A stretch of 64,000 nt of DNA from Halomonadaceae bacterium T82-2 (GTDB taxonomy: Bacteria > Pseudomonadota > Gammaproteobacteria > Pseudomonadales > Halomonadaceae). Position 1 is the first letter of the stretch; each line of letters opens with the position of its first letter. The stretch spans positions 105,267 through 169,266 of the forward strand of contig LSBP01000003.1 of the NCBI GenBank assembly GCA_001577635.1. The letters run 5' to 3'. The notes under the pieces were generated by a model. That model was not told the origin of the DNA, did not search any database, and saw only the letters and a list, made by a program, of their open reading frames with translations. Positions 7,947 to 17,561 of the stretch are shown here, piece after piece. A program made the position numbers and the translations under genes.

Positions 7947-10900
7947 CGGGCCTGCTGCGCCTGCTGGTCTGGTTGCCGCTGTGGTTGCTGGGACTGCTGT
8001 TGCTGCTGCTGGGTCTGGCGCTGTCGCCCTGGGGCACGGCATGGCTGCTCGATCAGGGCCAGCAGCGTGACTGGCTGAGCTACGACTCCGTCACCGGTGC
8101 GCCGCTGGACGATTTCACCCTGCGCGGCCTGCACCTGACGGCCGGTCCGGCGAATGTCGCCATCCAGCGCCTGCATCTGGCCTGGGCCGATGACTGCCTG
8201 CTGAAGGGCCAGCTGTGCCTCGACACCCTGCAGATCGAGGGGGCCGACATCCGGCTGCAGCCCGGCGAGGCGGCGCCACCGCCGGCGGCCTCCGGCTCCG
8301 GTGGCCTGCCGCCGATCGTGGTGCCGTTTCCCGTCGAGGTGCGCGAGCTGGCCCTGGATGACGTCGCCCTGCAGCTGGCGGATGGAACCCATCTGAGCTG
8401 GCAGCAGCTTCATACCGGAGCGCGGCTCGACCGGCAGGCCCTGACACTGAAGCCCACCGAGCTGGCCGGGGCGCGCCTGCGCCTGCCCAGCGCGGGCAAG
8501 GCCAGCGTGCCGCCGGCCGGCACCCGGAGCGGTGGCGCCCTGTCCCCGGCGGCCGTCGAGGCGAGCCGGGCACTGTCCATCTCCCGGGCCGAGGTGGCGT
8601 CGTCCACGCCGGACGCATCCACGCCGGACGCAAGGGCGCCCGAGACTCGGGAGGCGGGGGGAAGCGACGTTGCCAGCGGCACGTCCGTCGCGGTTTCCGG
8701 CAACGGGCCCGCCAGTGCCGATAAGCCACAGTCGCGCAAGCTGCCGGACATCCAGCTGCCACTGCCGATCCGCATCCCCGAACTGGTCGTGCGCGACTTC
8801 CGGCTCGAGGGCGCCGAACCGCGGCGTATCGATCGCCTGTCACTCAGCCTGGAAGGCCAGGAGCATCGAGTGACTCTCGAGCATCTGACGCTGAAGGCTC
8901 CGCAGGCCGATGCCGAGTTGACGGCGCAGGTCCGGCTGCAGGGCGACTATCCGCTGAATGCGCACCTGACAGGCACGCTGCATCAGGCGCCGCTGACCGG
9001 GCAGCATGTCGAGCTCCAGGCACGGGGGTCGCTGAGTGCCCTGAAGGCGACACTCGCCGCCGACGGCCCGGTCTCGGCCCGGCTCGAGGCCGCCGCCAAT
9101 GTGCTGGCGCCCGAGCTGCCCTTCGATGCCACCCTGACGGCGTCTTCGCTGGCCTGGCCCCTGCCGGATGCCGCCGCGGACAAGAGCCCGGCGCCGCAGT
9201 ATCGGGTGCGTGATCTGACCCTCAAGGCCGCGGGGCAGCTCAGTGACTACCGGGTGGCACTCCAGGGCCAGGTGTCCGGCCGCGACCTGCCGGACACCGT
9301 CCAGGTCGGCTTGACCGGCCATGGCGACAGCGAGCGGTTCAACTGGCTGCCGCTGTCGCTGGCCGCCAACGGCGGCTCGCTGGTCAGTCGGGGCGAGGTG
9401 CGCTGGTCGCCGGCGCTGGACGTGACGGCCCGGCTCGATCTGAGTCGCTTCAACCCGGGGCTGCTGACTCCGGCGGTCGAGGGCTCCCTGAACGGCCAGG
9501 CGCAGGCACACTTCGCCATGGCGGACGGGGGGTGGTCCCTGACGGTGCCGAAGCTGGCCGTGGACGGCAGCCTGCAGCAGCGTCCCTTGTCGCTCCAGGC
9601 CGTACTGCAGGGCGACAGCGGGATGCACTGGCGCATCGACACCCTGGATCTGCGCCAGGGCCGGAATCGCCTGACTGCCGAGGGGACCATCGCCGATACC
9701 CTGGATCTGCAGGGCCGGCTGGACGCACCGGCGCTGGAGTCCCTGCTGCCGAGTCTGGGGGGGCAGGCCAGCGGCCAGCTGTCCCTGGGGGGCACGATGA
9801 AGAAGCCCCAAGTCGATGCAACGCTGACCGGCAACGGCCTGCGCTTCGCCGACAATCGAATCGCCGAGCTGTCGCTGGACGCCCGGGTCAGCGGCGTCGA
9901 GGACCCCGACATGGATGTGGCCCTTCGGGTATCCGATGTGCGTGCGGCGGGGCAGCAATTGACCCAAGCCGAGGCCAGCCTGAAGGGACGGCTTTCCGAT
10001 CATCGCCTGGCAGTGACCGTGAACGCCGCCCCGGGCATGCCGATGTCCCGGGCGCAGCTGGCGCTCACCGGCGGGCTCAACGCCGCCCGCGATGCCTATC
10101 GCGGTCGGCTCGAGGCCCTGAGTCTCGAAACCGACCAGGCCAATCTGCAGCTGGCGCAAGCCACGGCGCTGAGCGTCGATCTCAACGCGCAAAAGGTGCA
10201 GCTGCAGCCCTTCTGCCTCTCGCGCCGGGAGGGCGGACGGCTGTGTGCCACGCGTCCCGTGGAGGCCGGCGCCAGCGACGGGCGGGTGGCACTCTCCCTG
10301 CAGGCCCTGCCGCTGGATATGGCCAATGCGGCGCTGCCCGATGGCTGGGCGACCGGCGGTCAGCTGGATGGCACGCTGGGGCTCGCCTGGTCTCGGGGCG
10401 GTCAGCAATGGAATGCCGACGCGGACCTGGACGGCCGGGTGAGCCTGGACGGCCAGAATGCCTACGGCCAGCCCTGGTCCCTGCCGTCCACGGAACTGGC
10501 CCTGTCGCTATCGGCATCGCCAGCGACTGCGGATGTGACTCTGAAAGGTAATGTCGGCGAGGCAGGACGGCTCGACCTGCAGGCTCGCATCACCGACCCG
10601 GCCGGCGAGGCCGCGCTTTCCGGGAAGCTGGCGCTGGATGGCTGGCGGCTGGCACCTTACCAGCCGCTGGTCACCAGCCTCCAGGCACTCGAGGGGCGCC
10701 TCGATGGGCAGCTGGCGTTGTCGGGGGCGCTGGCCAACCCATCACTGGACGGCCAGTTGACGCTCGCCGATCTCCGGGCCAGCGGGCGCAATCTGCCGCT
10801 GAGCGTGACGGACGGCCGAGTCGGAGTGCGCGTTTCCGGGCACACGGCCGATCTGGACGGCTTCGTGGCGGGGGACAAGGGGCGGCTGACGCTGTCCGGC

Positions 10901-11977
10901 CAGGTGGGCTGGCCGAGTCTGGATCAATGGCGTGCCGATGTCTCGCTGAGTGCCGTGAAGGCGCCGCTGCGGCTGGCGATGCCGGAGTTCGGGCGGCTGG
11001 ATGTCGCGCCGGACCTGCGAATCCAGGCGACCCCGCAACGTCTGCAGGTGCGGGGCGATGTCACCATCCCTTGGGCACGCCTGGAGGTCGGCAAGATTCC
11101 GCCCTCGGCCGTCTCGCCGAGCAGCGACGAGGTGGTCATCACCCGCGAGGACGATGCCCGGGCTCGGGAGCAGGCACGCCGGGCCGCACGAAAGGGAGCC
11201 GATGCCGCCAGCGAGGCGACCGCCCAGGCCCTTTCCCGGGTCGGCATGCAGCTGGACGTTCGGGTGGACCTGCATATCGGCCCGGATGTGAAGCTCGAAG
11301 CCTATGGGCTCACGGCCTCGCTGCGTGGTGATTTACAGGTTCGCCAGGGTAATGGGCCGGTACAGTTGTTCGGAGACGTCAATCTGCTGGACGGGCGCTA
11401 CAGCGCCTTCGGCCAGGATCTGGTGATTCGTCAGGGGAAGGTGCTGTTCAGCGGCCCGGCCTCGGAGCCCCGGCTGCAGTTCGAGGCGATCCGCAACCCC
11501 GACACCACCCAGGATGGCGTGATCGCCGGGCTGCGGGTCACCGGCCCGGCCGCGCAACCGGACCTGAGTGTGTTCTCGGAGCCGGCGATGGCGGAGAGCC
11601 GGGCGCTTTCCTACCTGCTGCGCGGGCGTGCCCCCGACGACACGGGAGGCGGGGACGGTGCCCTGACCTCGGCGCTGATCGGTCTGTCGCTGTCGCGTAC
11701 CGGTGGGGCCATCGGGCAGCTGGGCCAGGCCTTCGGCGTGCAGGACCTGAGCGTGGACACGGCCGGAAGTGGCGAGGACAGCCAGGTTGTGGTCAGCGGC
11801 TATCTGTTCGATAACCTGGAGGTCAGTTATGGTGTGGGCATCTTTTCGCCGATCGCCGAACTGACACTGCGTTACCAGTTGTGGCAGAACCTGTATGTGG
11901 AGGCGGTTTCCGGGGCGGCCCAGGCGGTGGACCTGATCTACTCCTTCAGTCTCGGGCGCAGCAACGCTTCGCCTTGA
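7910..11977 (+). CDS. tamB: Translocation and assembly module inner-membrane protein TamB
   Basis: 1355 residues. An N-terminal transmembrane anchor (about 14-40, a dense Leu run) is followed by a very long beta-rich region of AsmA/TamB type and the conserved C-terminal TamB (DUF490) domain, where LFGDVNLLDGRYSAFGQDL and DLSVDTAGSGEDSQV are diagnostic. It spans the periplasm and partners TamA in the outer membrane. The GTG start overlaps tamA and has AAGGAG upstream, indicating coupled translation. A disordered Ser/Thr/Pro/Ala-rich segment at about residues 200-270 includes a perfect 15-bp tandem duplication (STPDA twice). The 3' end overlaps convergent ychJ by 32 bp. Confidence 0.92.
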   Translation: MASALRHRARVLTGLLRLLVWLPLWLLGLLLLLLGLALSPWGTAWLLDQGQQRDWLSYDSVTGAPLDDFTLRGLHLTAGPANVAIQRLHLAWADDCLLKGQLCLDTLQIEGADIRLQPGEAAPPPAASGSGGLPPIVVPFPVEVRELALDDVALQLADGTHLSWQQLHTGARLDRQALTLKPTELAGARLRLPSAGKASVPPAGTRSGGALSPAAVEASRALSISRAEVASSTPDASTPDARAPETREAGGSDVASGTSVAVSGNGPASADKPQSRKLPDIQLPLPIRIPELVVRDFRLEGAEPRRIDRLSLSLEGQEHRVTLEHLTLKAPQADAELTAQVRLQGDYPLNAHLTGTLHQAPLTGQHVELQARGSLSALKATLAADGPVSARLEAAANVLAPELPFDATLTASSLAWPLPDAAADKSPAPQYRVRDLTLKAAGQLSDYRVALQGQVSGRDLPDTVQVGLTGHGDSERFNWLPLSLAANGGSLVSRGEVRWSPALDVTARLDLSRFNPGLLTPAVEGSLNGQAQAHFAMADGGWSLTVPKLAVDGSLQQRPLSLQAVLQGDSGMHWRIDTLDLRQGRNRLTAEGTIADTLDLQGRLDAPALESLLPSLGGQASGQLSLGGTMKKPQVDATLTGNGLRFADNRIAELSLDARVSGVEDPDMDVALRVSDVRAAGQQLTQAEASLKGRLSDHRLAVTVNAAPGMPMSRAQLALTGGLNAARDAYRGRLEALSLETDQANLQLAQATALSVDLNAQKVQLQPFCLSRREGGRLCATRPVEAGASDGRVALSLQALPLDMANAALPDGWATGGQLDGTLGLAWSRGGQQWNADADLDGRVSLDGQNAYGQPWSLPSTELALSLSASPATADVTLKGNVGEAGRLDLQARITDPAGEAALSGKLALDGWRLAPYQPLVTSLQALEGRLDGQLALSGALANPSLDGQLTLADLRASGRNLPLSVTDGRVGVRVSGHTADLDGFVAGDKGRLTLSGQVGWPSLDQWRADVSLSAVKAPLRLAMPEFGRLDVAPDLRIQATPQRLQVRGDVTIPWARLEVGKIPPSAVSPSSDEVVITREDDARAREQARRAARKGADAASEATAQALSRVGMQLDVRVDLHIGPDVKLEAYGLTASLRGDLQVRQGNGPVQLFGDVNLLDGRYSAFGQDLVIRQGKVLFSGPASEPRLQFEAIRNPDTTQDGVIAGLRVTGPAAQPDLSVFSEPAMAESRALSYLLRGRAPDDTGGGDGALTSALIGLSLSRTGGAIGQLGQAFGVQDLSVDTAGSGEDSQVVVSGYLFDNLEVSYGVGIFSPIAELTLRYQLWQNLYVEAVSGAAQAVDLIYSFSLGRSNASP
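8603..8632 (+). repeat. 15-bp tandem duplication inside tamB
   Basis: The unit TCCACGCCGGACGCA occurs twice back to back and encodes STPDA twice, in a low-complexity linker that is probably disordered. In-frame slippage is the simple explanation. Confidence 0.85.
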
Positions 11978-12425
11978 GGCCGCTGCCGCAGGGGCAGGGG
12001 GCGTTGCGGCCTGTGTCGAGCCGCTGCCAGGTCGCGTCGCCGTCCACGTAGAGCCAGTGCGCGCAGGCGGCGTCGAAGCGGAAGCGGCTGGCCTCGCTCA
12101 GGGTGAAGAAGTGGCCCGACTCCCGACCGAGTGCGGTGAAACGCACTTCACCCTGGCCGCCCTCGGCATGGCTGTGCGCCACGTCGAGGCGGCACCAGCG
12201 GGGGCCGGGTTCGCCCAGCGTGGCTCGTGCCGGCCGCTGTGCGGGGTCCCAGGTCGCATGCAGGAAATCGGCGTCGCCCGTGACGAAGCCGCAGAAGCGG
12301 GCACGCATCAGGGCTTCCGGATGATCGGCGCGGCGCGGGTCATCCAGTATCGGGGCGCAGCAGTCGCCGAACGAGCGCCGGCTTCCGCAGGGGCAGGCCG
12401 AAGAACGAGCAACATTCGATAGCAA
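11946..12425 (-). CDS. ychJ: YchJ-family protein with two SEC-C zinc motifs
   Basis: 159 residues matching the UPF0225/YchJ layout: one SEC-C motif at each end ([13 protein letters not shown] near residue 11 and [13 protein letters not shown] at the C-terminus) flanking a central NTF2-like domain with [15 protein letters not shown]. The SEC-C motif binds zinc and is shared with the SecA C-terminus; the cellular function of YchJ is unknown. The most plausible start is a TTG with GGAG about 10 bases upstream, just before the divergent msrA start. The 3' end runs 32 bp into convergent tamB. Confidence 0.8.
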   Translation of the reverse strand: MLSNVARSSACPCGSRRSFGDCCAPILDDPRRADHPEALMRARFCGFVTGDADFLHATWDPAQRPARATLGEPGPRWCRLDVAHSHAEGGQGEVRFTALGRESGHFFTLSEASRFRFDAACAHWLYVDGDATWQRLDTGRNAPCPCGSGLKAKRCCARD

Positions 12426-12439
12426 GAGAGACAGACTCC

Positions 12440-13075
12440 ATGTGGATGAGTGACAAACAGCGCATGCCGACGCCCGACGAGGCGCTGCCCGGACGCGACG
12501 AGCCGCTCTCGATCAGCGGCGTGCATTATGTCAACGGCCGCTCGATGCTACCGCCTTTTCCGGAAGGGCTCGAGGAGATCGTGCTGGGCCTGGGGTGTTT
12601 CTGGGGAGCGGAGCGCCTGTTCTGGGAATTGCCCGGTGTGTATGTCACGGCGGCGGGTTACGCCGGTGGCTATACGCCCAACCCGACCTACGAGGAAACC
12701 TGTACGGGCCGGACCGGGCATGCGGAAGTCGTGCGCGTGGTCTTCGACCCTACCGAAATCGGCCTGCCCGAGCTGCTACAGGTCTTCTGGGAAGCCCACG
12801 ACCCGACTCAGGGGATGCGTCAGGGCAATGACGTGGGTAGCCAGTATCGCTCTGCGATTTATACCGTTACCTCTCTTCAAAAAAATATCGTGAGAGATAG
12901 TTGCAACCGATACCAGGCAGCATTGGAAGGAGCTCGAATGGCGCCAATTACTACTGAAGTTGCACCGTTGGAGCACTTTTATTACGCCGAGGAATACCAC
13001 CAACAATATCTGGCCAAGAATCCGGGCGGCTATTGCGGCCTCAAGGGAACAGGGGTCAGCTGCCCGATCGGCTGA
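12440..13075 (+). CDS. msrA: Peptide-methionine (S)-S-oxide reductase MsrA
   Basis: 211 residues. Catalytic motif [11 protein letters not shown] (Cys about 53), then the family stretches [31 protein letters not shown] and [10 protein letters not shown]-terminal recycling cysteines lie in [16 protein letters not shown]. It repairs oxidised methionine in proteins using thioredoxin. Oddity: about 12845-12990 drops sharply in GC and uses AT-rich codons (a run of six A at 12879-12884, ATA and TTT codons) unlike either flank, while the protein stays in frame and conserved. This suggests a recombined patch. The last 20 bp overlap the convergent hydrolase gene. Confidence 0.93.
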   Translation: MWMSDKQRMPTPDEALPGRDEPLSISGVHYVNGRSMLPPFPEGLEEIVLGLGCFWGAERLFWELPGVYVTAAGYAGGYTPNPTYEETCTGRTGHAEVVRVVFDPTEIGLPELLQVFWEAHDPTQGMRQGNDVGSQYRSAIYTVTSLQKNIVRDSCNRYQAALEGARMAPITTEVAPLEHFYYAEEYHQQYLAKNPGGYCGLKGTGVSCPIG

Positions 13076-14123
13076 TGCTTTCCGCGTCAGCCGTCGATTG
13101 CGGCACGCCGGCCCAGACGCTCAGCTGGCGCGCCACCCGGCGCGTCAGCCAGGTACCCATACGCCACCGGTGCGTCTCGACGAAACCCACATGCCCGCCA
13201 TGACGGGCAATCTCGACACGCACGGCGTCACTGGGTGACGGCAGGCGTTCGAACAGGTCCGGCGGCATGAAGGGGTCGTCGGCCGCGTGCAGCACCAGCA
13301 ACGGCAGTTCGACGTCGCCCAGCAATCTGCCGGCCGAAGCACGGCGATAATAATCGCTGGCCGAGCTGAAACCGTGCAGCGGGGCGGTAACCTCGTTGTC
13401 GTAGGCCCAGAACGTATCCAGCTGGCGAAGCTGAGCTGCCGTCATGCTCGGTAACAGACCGGTAGCCATCTTGAGCGTGACCTTGCGTTTCAAGGCATCC
13501 AGCAGGTGACGCTGGTAGATACGTGAGAAGCCGCGATTGAGCGCATCGGCACTGGCCGCCAGGTCGAGCGGGGCGCTGATGGCGATGGCACCGGCGAGGT
13601 CGAGGCCGTCACCGCCTTGCTCGGCCACCAGTTTGACCAGCATATTGCCACCCAACGAGACACCGGCCGCGATCTTGACGGCCTGCGGGTAGCGCTTTGC
13701 CAGCTGGCCGATCACCCAGTAGGCATCCGCCGTGTCGCCACTGTGATAGGCCCGTGCCAGCCGATTGGGCGCCTGGCCGCAGCCGCGGAAGTGCATCATC
13801 ACTGCGCGGTGTCCCAGCCGGCTGGCGGTGGCGAGCAGGTCGCGGGCATAGGGCGAATCGAAGGAACCTTCAAGGCCATGGAACAGCAGAAAGATCGGCG
13901 CATCCGGCCGGGCCGGCGCCGGTTGCACCCAGGCCAGCTCGACGAAGTCGCCGTCGGGCAGATCGACGATTTCGGTGTCCCGTTCGAGGCGCATCAGGGG
14001 CCGGCAGCGTGGCAGCAGGGTCTGCACGTGCCGGTTGCGCAGCCCAGGGGCGGCCACGAAGTCGGCCGGTACGATGTTGCGTGGCATGACTGTCTCGGCA
14101 GGCGGTTTTCTTTTTACCAGCAT
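13056..14123 (-). CDS. YheT-type alpha/beta hydrolase
   Basis: Up to 355 residues, alpha/beta-hydrolase fold of the YheT/EMB8 family. Markers: [13 protein letters not shown] near the N-terminus, [16 protein letters not shown] (oxyanion region), GVSLGGNML (nucleophile elbow, catalytic Ser), HAADDPFMP (catalytic Asp) and [10 protein letters not shown] (catalytic His). The natural substrate is unknown; esterase activity is likely. The start is uncertain: an ATG 12 codons downstream (14087) gives MPRNIVPAD, closer to relatives, but neither start has a clear ribosome site. Confidence 0.82.
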   Translation of the reverse strand: MLVKRKPPAETVMPRNIVPADFVAAPGLRNRHVQTLLPRCRPLMRLERDTEIVDLPDGDFVELAWVQPAPARPDAPIFLLFHGLEGSFDSPYARDLLATASRLGHRAVMMHFRGCGQAPNRLARAYHSGDTADAYWVIGQLAKRYPQAVKIAAGVSLGGNMLVKLVAEQGGDGLDLAGAIAISAPLDLAASADALNRGFSRIYQRHLLDALKRKVTLKMATGLLPSMTAAQLRQLDTFWAYDNEVTAPLHGFSSASDYYRRASAGRLLGDVELPLLVLHAADDPFMPPDLFERLPSPSDAVRVEIARHGGHVGFVETHRWRMGTWLTRRVARQLSVWAGVPQSTADAESISRSGS

Positions 14124-14157
14124 ATTCTGCCGCGGGAGGCTGACAAGTGCATGGCGG

Positions 14158-15468
14158 TCATGTTTCCCGCGTGAGGTTGTCGGTACCGGTCGCGGTCACG
14201 ACCACGTTGTCCTCGATGCGGATACCGCCATGCGCACAGAGACTGGCGACGGCATCCCAGTCGATATCGCGCCCGGCGGTCGTTTCCCGCAAGGGTTCCA
14301 GCAGCATGGGAATGCCGTAGAGGCCGGGTTCCACGGTCACGACCATGCCGGCTTCCAGGGGGCGGGTCAGTCGCAGAGCCGGGTCCTGGTCGGGCGGCGG
14401 AAGGTAACGTCCGTTCGCATCGCGGCGCCCGCCCACGTCATGCACCTGCAGGCCGAGAGAGTGCCCCAGTCCGTGCGGGCAGAAGGCGCGGGTGATGCCG
14501 CGCTCGACGGCGGAGGCGGCACTGCAGTGCACCAGCCCTTGATCGGCGAGCAATTCACCCAGAAGCTCATGCATGCGCTGATGCAGGTCGGGAAAGGCGA
14601 TACCGGGGGCGATCGCACCCATCAGGGACTGCTGCAGGTGCGTGACGCCCTCGATCAGCGCCGCGAAGCGCGAGTCGGCATCACGGCCGGCCCAGGTGCG
14701 GGTGATGTCGGCGCAGTAGCCGGCGTCGCGGCGCCCGGCATCCACCAGCAGGCTGAGCTGTCGCGTCGGCGGCTCGAGATCGTAATGCTGGTAGTGGAGG
14801 ACGCCGGCATGCGCGTTGATGCCGACGATGTTCTGGTAGGGCACGTCGGACTCCCGCTGGCGGCTGGCCGCGAGATAGGCGAGCTGGATATCCAGTTCGG
14901 CGCCGCCGGCCTCGAAGGCGTCCCGCGCCGCCCGGTGACCGGCCAGCGCCAGCCGGTTGGCATCGCGCAAGCGATCGATCTCGTAGGGGCTCTTGCGCAG
15001 ACGTAGCTCGTCGAGGGCGGCGAGCAGGGCGGGCGGGTTGAGCTCGGCGCCGAGTTCGCGGGCCAGCGAGGGCTCCACCTCGCCGAGCAGGGCGATCCGC
15101 CCGCCACCGGTAGCCGGCGGCGCCGTCTCGGCCGTCGGCTCGATGGCAAAGTGCTGCGTCCAGGCCGCTGTGGGCGGCTCGGGGGCGAGATGCCAGAAGT
15201 CCTTCGGTGCGTGAAAGCGCAGGAGCGGTGTATCGCCGGGGCGTATCCGCAGCCAGCTGTGCTGGATGCCGGGCAGTGGCACCCAGTGCAGGAAGTGGCC
15301 GAAGGTGGCGAAACTGGCCTGTTGGTCGTCGGCGAAGAAAGTGTGCGGATGGCCGCTGTAGAGCAGTACAGCGTCATAGCCGTGGCCGGCCAGAATATCG
15401 GCATAGGCGCGCTCGAGGGCATCGAGATGGGCCGCGTGGCGGTCGTTACGCACTGGGGTTCGGGTCAT
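14158..15468 (-). CDS. pepQ: Xaa-Pro dipeptidase PepQ
   Basis: 436 residues, M24 metallopeptidase with the pita-bread fold; cleaves X-Pro dipeptides in the cytoplasm. The di-manganese ligands are visible: Asp in LLVDAGRRDAGYCADITRTW, His in HGLGHSLGLQVHDVG, Glu in VTVEPGLYGIP and Glu in IRIEDNVVV. Length matches Escherichia coli PepQ (443). The 5' end overlaps the 3' end of the LysR gene by 23 bp, so the two are one transcript. A peptide transporter operon sits just upstream on the same strand, which fits peptide uptake followed by hydrolysis. Confidence 0.93.
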   Translation of the reverse strand: MTRTPVRNDRHAAHLDALERAYADILAGHGYDAVLLYSGHPHTFFADDQQASFATFGHFLHWVPLPGIQHSWLRIRPGDTPLLRFHAPKDFWHLAPEPPTAAWTQHFAIEPTAETAPPATGGGRIALLGEVEPSLARELGAELNPPALLAALDELRLRKSPYEIDRLRDANRLALAGHRAARDAFEAGGAELDIQLAYLAASRQRESDVPYQNIVGINAHAGVLHYQHYDLEPPTRQLSLLVDAGRRDAGYCADITRTWAGRDADSRFAALIEGVTHLQQSLMGAIAPGIAFPDLHQRMHELLGELLADQGLVHCSAASAVERGITRAFCPHGLGHSLGLQVHDVGGRRDANGRYLPPPDQDPALRLTRPLEAGMVVTVEPGLYGIPMLLEPLRETTAGRDIDWDAVASLCAHGGIRIEDNVVVTATGTDNLTRET

Positions 15469-16375
15469 GGCGGGTCTCCTGTAACTGGTGCCAGAGGGCG
15501 TCGAGGCCGGGATGCGTGTTATGGCGATTGCGAAAGAGGCGAATCGTCAGCGGTACGTCCCAGCGCTCGTCGCCGGCGCGCACCAGCTCGCCGCTTTCCA
15601 GCGAGCGTCGGGCGGCGCGCCAGGGAAGCCAGCCGAGGCCATAGCCGAGGGCGACCAGTTCCTTGATGTTGGCGGTTTGCACGTTTTCGTTGAGCGTGAC
15701 CAGGTGAGCGGCCTGGGAAAGCCGCGTCAGATGGGCCTCGATCACGCGATGAATCAGCCCCCGGGGGTGATAGGCGATGCACGGCAGCGGGTGGCGACGC
15801 TGCCCCGGCAGCGCAAAGCGCGGAAAACCGGTGTCGTCGGGCGCGCAGACGGGCACCAGGGTTTCCGTGCCGATTTCCAGGTGCTCGTGGCCATTGAGGT
15901 CGATGTCCAGCGCCACCCGATCCCGGGGCCAGTAGCAGAGCGCCAGATCACACTCATCGCGTTCCAGTGCCTGGAAGTAATCCACCAGCAGCCAGCTGGT
16001 GGCACGCAGGTAAGGCTCCACGCGCCGGGTCAGGTCGTGGTGCGCCAGCCACTCGGGCAGCACGTAGGACAGCAGGCTCTGGGGTGCGGCCACGACGATA
16101 CGGCGTGCCTGGTCGTCGGCGATCTGCTGGATGCGCTCGCGCGATAGACGCACCCGCTCGGTGATCTGTTCGCAAAGGCGCAGGAACTCCTCGCCGGCGG
16201 GAGTCAGTGACAGGGGCAGTGTCTGGCGGTTGACCAGGGTGGTGCCCATCTCTTCCTCGAGCAGCTTGATCCGGCGCGAGAAGGTCGGCTGAGTGACGTT
16301 CTGCGCTTCGGCGGCCCGCGAAAAGTGCCGGGTATGCGCCAGCGCGATGAAGTCCTCCAACCAGCGAATCTCCAT
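15446..16375 (-). CDS. LysR-family transcriptional regulator
   Basis: 309 residues. N-terminal winged helix-turn-helix (about 1-60): WLEDFIALAHTRHFSRAAEA, then TQPTFSRRIKLLEEEMG, then a linker helix and a periplasmic-binding-like effector domain to about residue 300. It resembles the HypT-like branch of LysR regulators, but the ligand cannot be told from sequence. It overlaps pepQ and stands downstream of the dpp-type operon, separated by a strong hairpin, so pepQ and possibly the transporter are candidate targets. The start has no strong ribosome site. Confidence 0.88.
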   Translation of the reverse strand: MEIRWLEDFIALAHTRHFSRAAEAQNVTQPTFSRRIKLLEEEMGTTLVNRQTLPLSLTPAGEEFLRLCEQITERVRLSRERIQQIADDQARRIVVAAPQSLLSYVLPEWLAHHDLTRRVEPYLRATSWLLVDYFQALERDECDLALCYWPRDRVALDIDLNGHEHLEIGTETLVPVCAPDDTGFPRFALPGQRRHPLPCIAYHPRGLIHRVIEAHLTRLSQAAHLVTLNENVQTANIKELVALGYGLGWLPWRAARRSLESGELVRAGDERWDVPLTIRLFRNRHNTHPGLDALWHQLQETRHDPNPSA

Positions 16376-16428
16376 CCAGTACCTCGTCTACCGGTGATCC
16401 TCGGGCGTCGACGACGGCGTATCCGGCC

Positions 16429-16468
16429 ATGCCGACGCCACCCCGGAAGCTCGGGGTGGCGTCGGCAT
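16429..16468. terminator. 17-bp perfect hairpin after the dipeptide transporter operon
   Basis: Left arm ATGCCGACGCCACCCCG and right arm CGGGGTGGCGTCGGCAT are exact reverse complements around a 6-base loop (GAAGCT). It lies 37 bp past the dppF-like stop and 53 bp before the LysR start on the same strand. There is no U-tract on the minus strand, so it could terminate, stabilise the upstream mRNA 3' end, or act as an operator. Confidence 0.7.
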
Positions 16469-16505
16469 TGTGGCATGCACCGGGAACCGTGCCATCAACG
16501 CGTCG

Positions 16506-17561
16506 TCAGAGCCGTCCCTCCTCGACGGCATGACAGGCGACCTGGGTGCTTTCGGCCGCGATGAGCTGGGGCACCTCGCGGCGGCAGCGCTCGTTGGCAT
16601 GCGGACAGCGGCCGTGGAAGACGCAGCCGGAAGGGAGGTTGACCGGTGTGGGCACTTCACCCTCGAGGCGGATGTAGTCCGGACGGTCGTCCTCCAGGCG
16701 GGGAATGGCCGACAGCAGGGCCTGGGTGTAGGGATGGCGGGGCGTCGAGAACAGCGTGCGGGTTTCGGCGACCTCGCAGACCCGGCCCAGGTACATCACC
16801 ACCACCCGCGTGCCGAAGTGCTCGACCACCGCCAGGTCGTGGGTGATGAACAGGTAGGTGAGGTGATGGGTCTCCTGGGCGTCCATCAGCAGGTTGAGGA
16901 CCTGTGCCTGGATCGACACGTCGAGCGCCGAGATGGGTTCGTCGGCGACGATGAACTCGGGATCGACGGCCAGGGCACGAGCGATGGCGATGCGTTGACG
17001 CTGGCCGCCGGAGAACTCGTGGCCGAAGCGTTTGCCCCATTCGGGGTCGATGCCCACCGAATCCATGACCTCGGCGACCTTGTCGCGAATCTGCGGTGTC
17101 TTCCAGTCCGGGTGATGAAAGCGCAGCGGCTCCTCCAGCGTCTGCTGGATGGTCATGCGCGGGTTCAGCGATGCGTACGGATTCTGGAAGATCATCTGCA
17201 TACGCCGCCGATAGGGCAGCAACTGGCGCGGCGAGAGGTTGTCGATGCGTTGACCGTCATAGCGGATCTCGCCGCCGGTGGGGTGCAAAAGCCCCATCAC
17301 CATGCGTGCTACCGTCGACTTGCCGCAGCCGGATTCACCCACCACGCACAGCGACTCGCCGCGCCGGACGTCGATGTCGACGCCGTTGATGGCGTGGACG
17401 AATTCCTGGCGGCGCACCAGCTTGCCGCCCTTGAAGCGCAGTTGTTCGAGGAAGTCGCCGGACAGCGGAAAGTGCTTCTCGAGGTCGCGGATCTCGACGA
17501 GCGTGTCGCCCGCCTGCGCCGAGGTGGCCTGCGGCGCGGTCTTGGCCATCACCTGAGTCAT
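16506..17561 (-). CDS. dppF: Dipeptide/oligopeptide ABC transporter ATPase (DppF type)
   Basis: 351 residues. Walker [10 protein letters not shown], signature [14 protein letters not shown], Walker B EFIVADEP, and the C-terminal oligopeptide-transporter extension with its cysteine cluster ([16 protein letters not shown]), which in this family can hold an iron-sulfur cluster. It powers peptide import with its partner ATPase. The ATG was chosen because it overlaps the upstream ATPase stop (ATGA) and has CCAGGAGG before it; a longer frame exists but lies inside the neighbour. Last gene of a five-gene operon. Confidence 0.92.
   Translation of the reverse strand: MTQVMAKTAPQATSAQAGDTLVEIRDLEKHFPLSGDFLEQLRFKGGKLVRRQEFVHAINGVDIDVRRGESLCVVGESGCGKSTVARMVMGLLHPTGGEIRYDGQRIDNLSPRQLLPYRRRMQMIFQNPYASLNPRMTIQQTLEEPLRFHHPDWKTPQIRDKVAEVMDSVGIDPEWGKRFGHEFSGGQRQRIAIARALAVDPEFIVADEPISALDVSIQAQVLNLLMDAQETHHLTYLFITHDLAVVEHFGTRVVVMYLGRVCEVAETRTLFSTPRHPYTQALLSAIPRLEDDRPDYIRLEGEVPTPVNLPSGCVFHGRCPHANERCRREVPQLIAAESTQVACHAVEEGRL

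Noticed and set aside
8840-10408. 522-codon open frame opposite tamB
   Set aside because: Low-complexity shadow; tamB coding is continuous and conserved.
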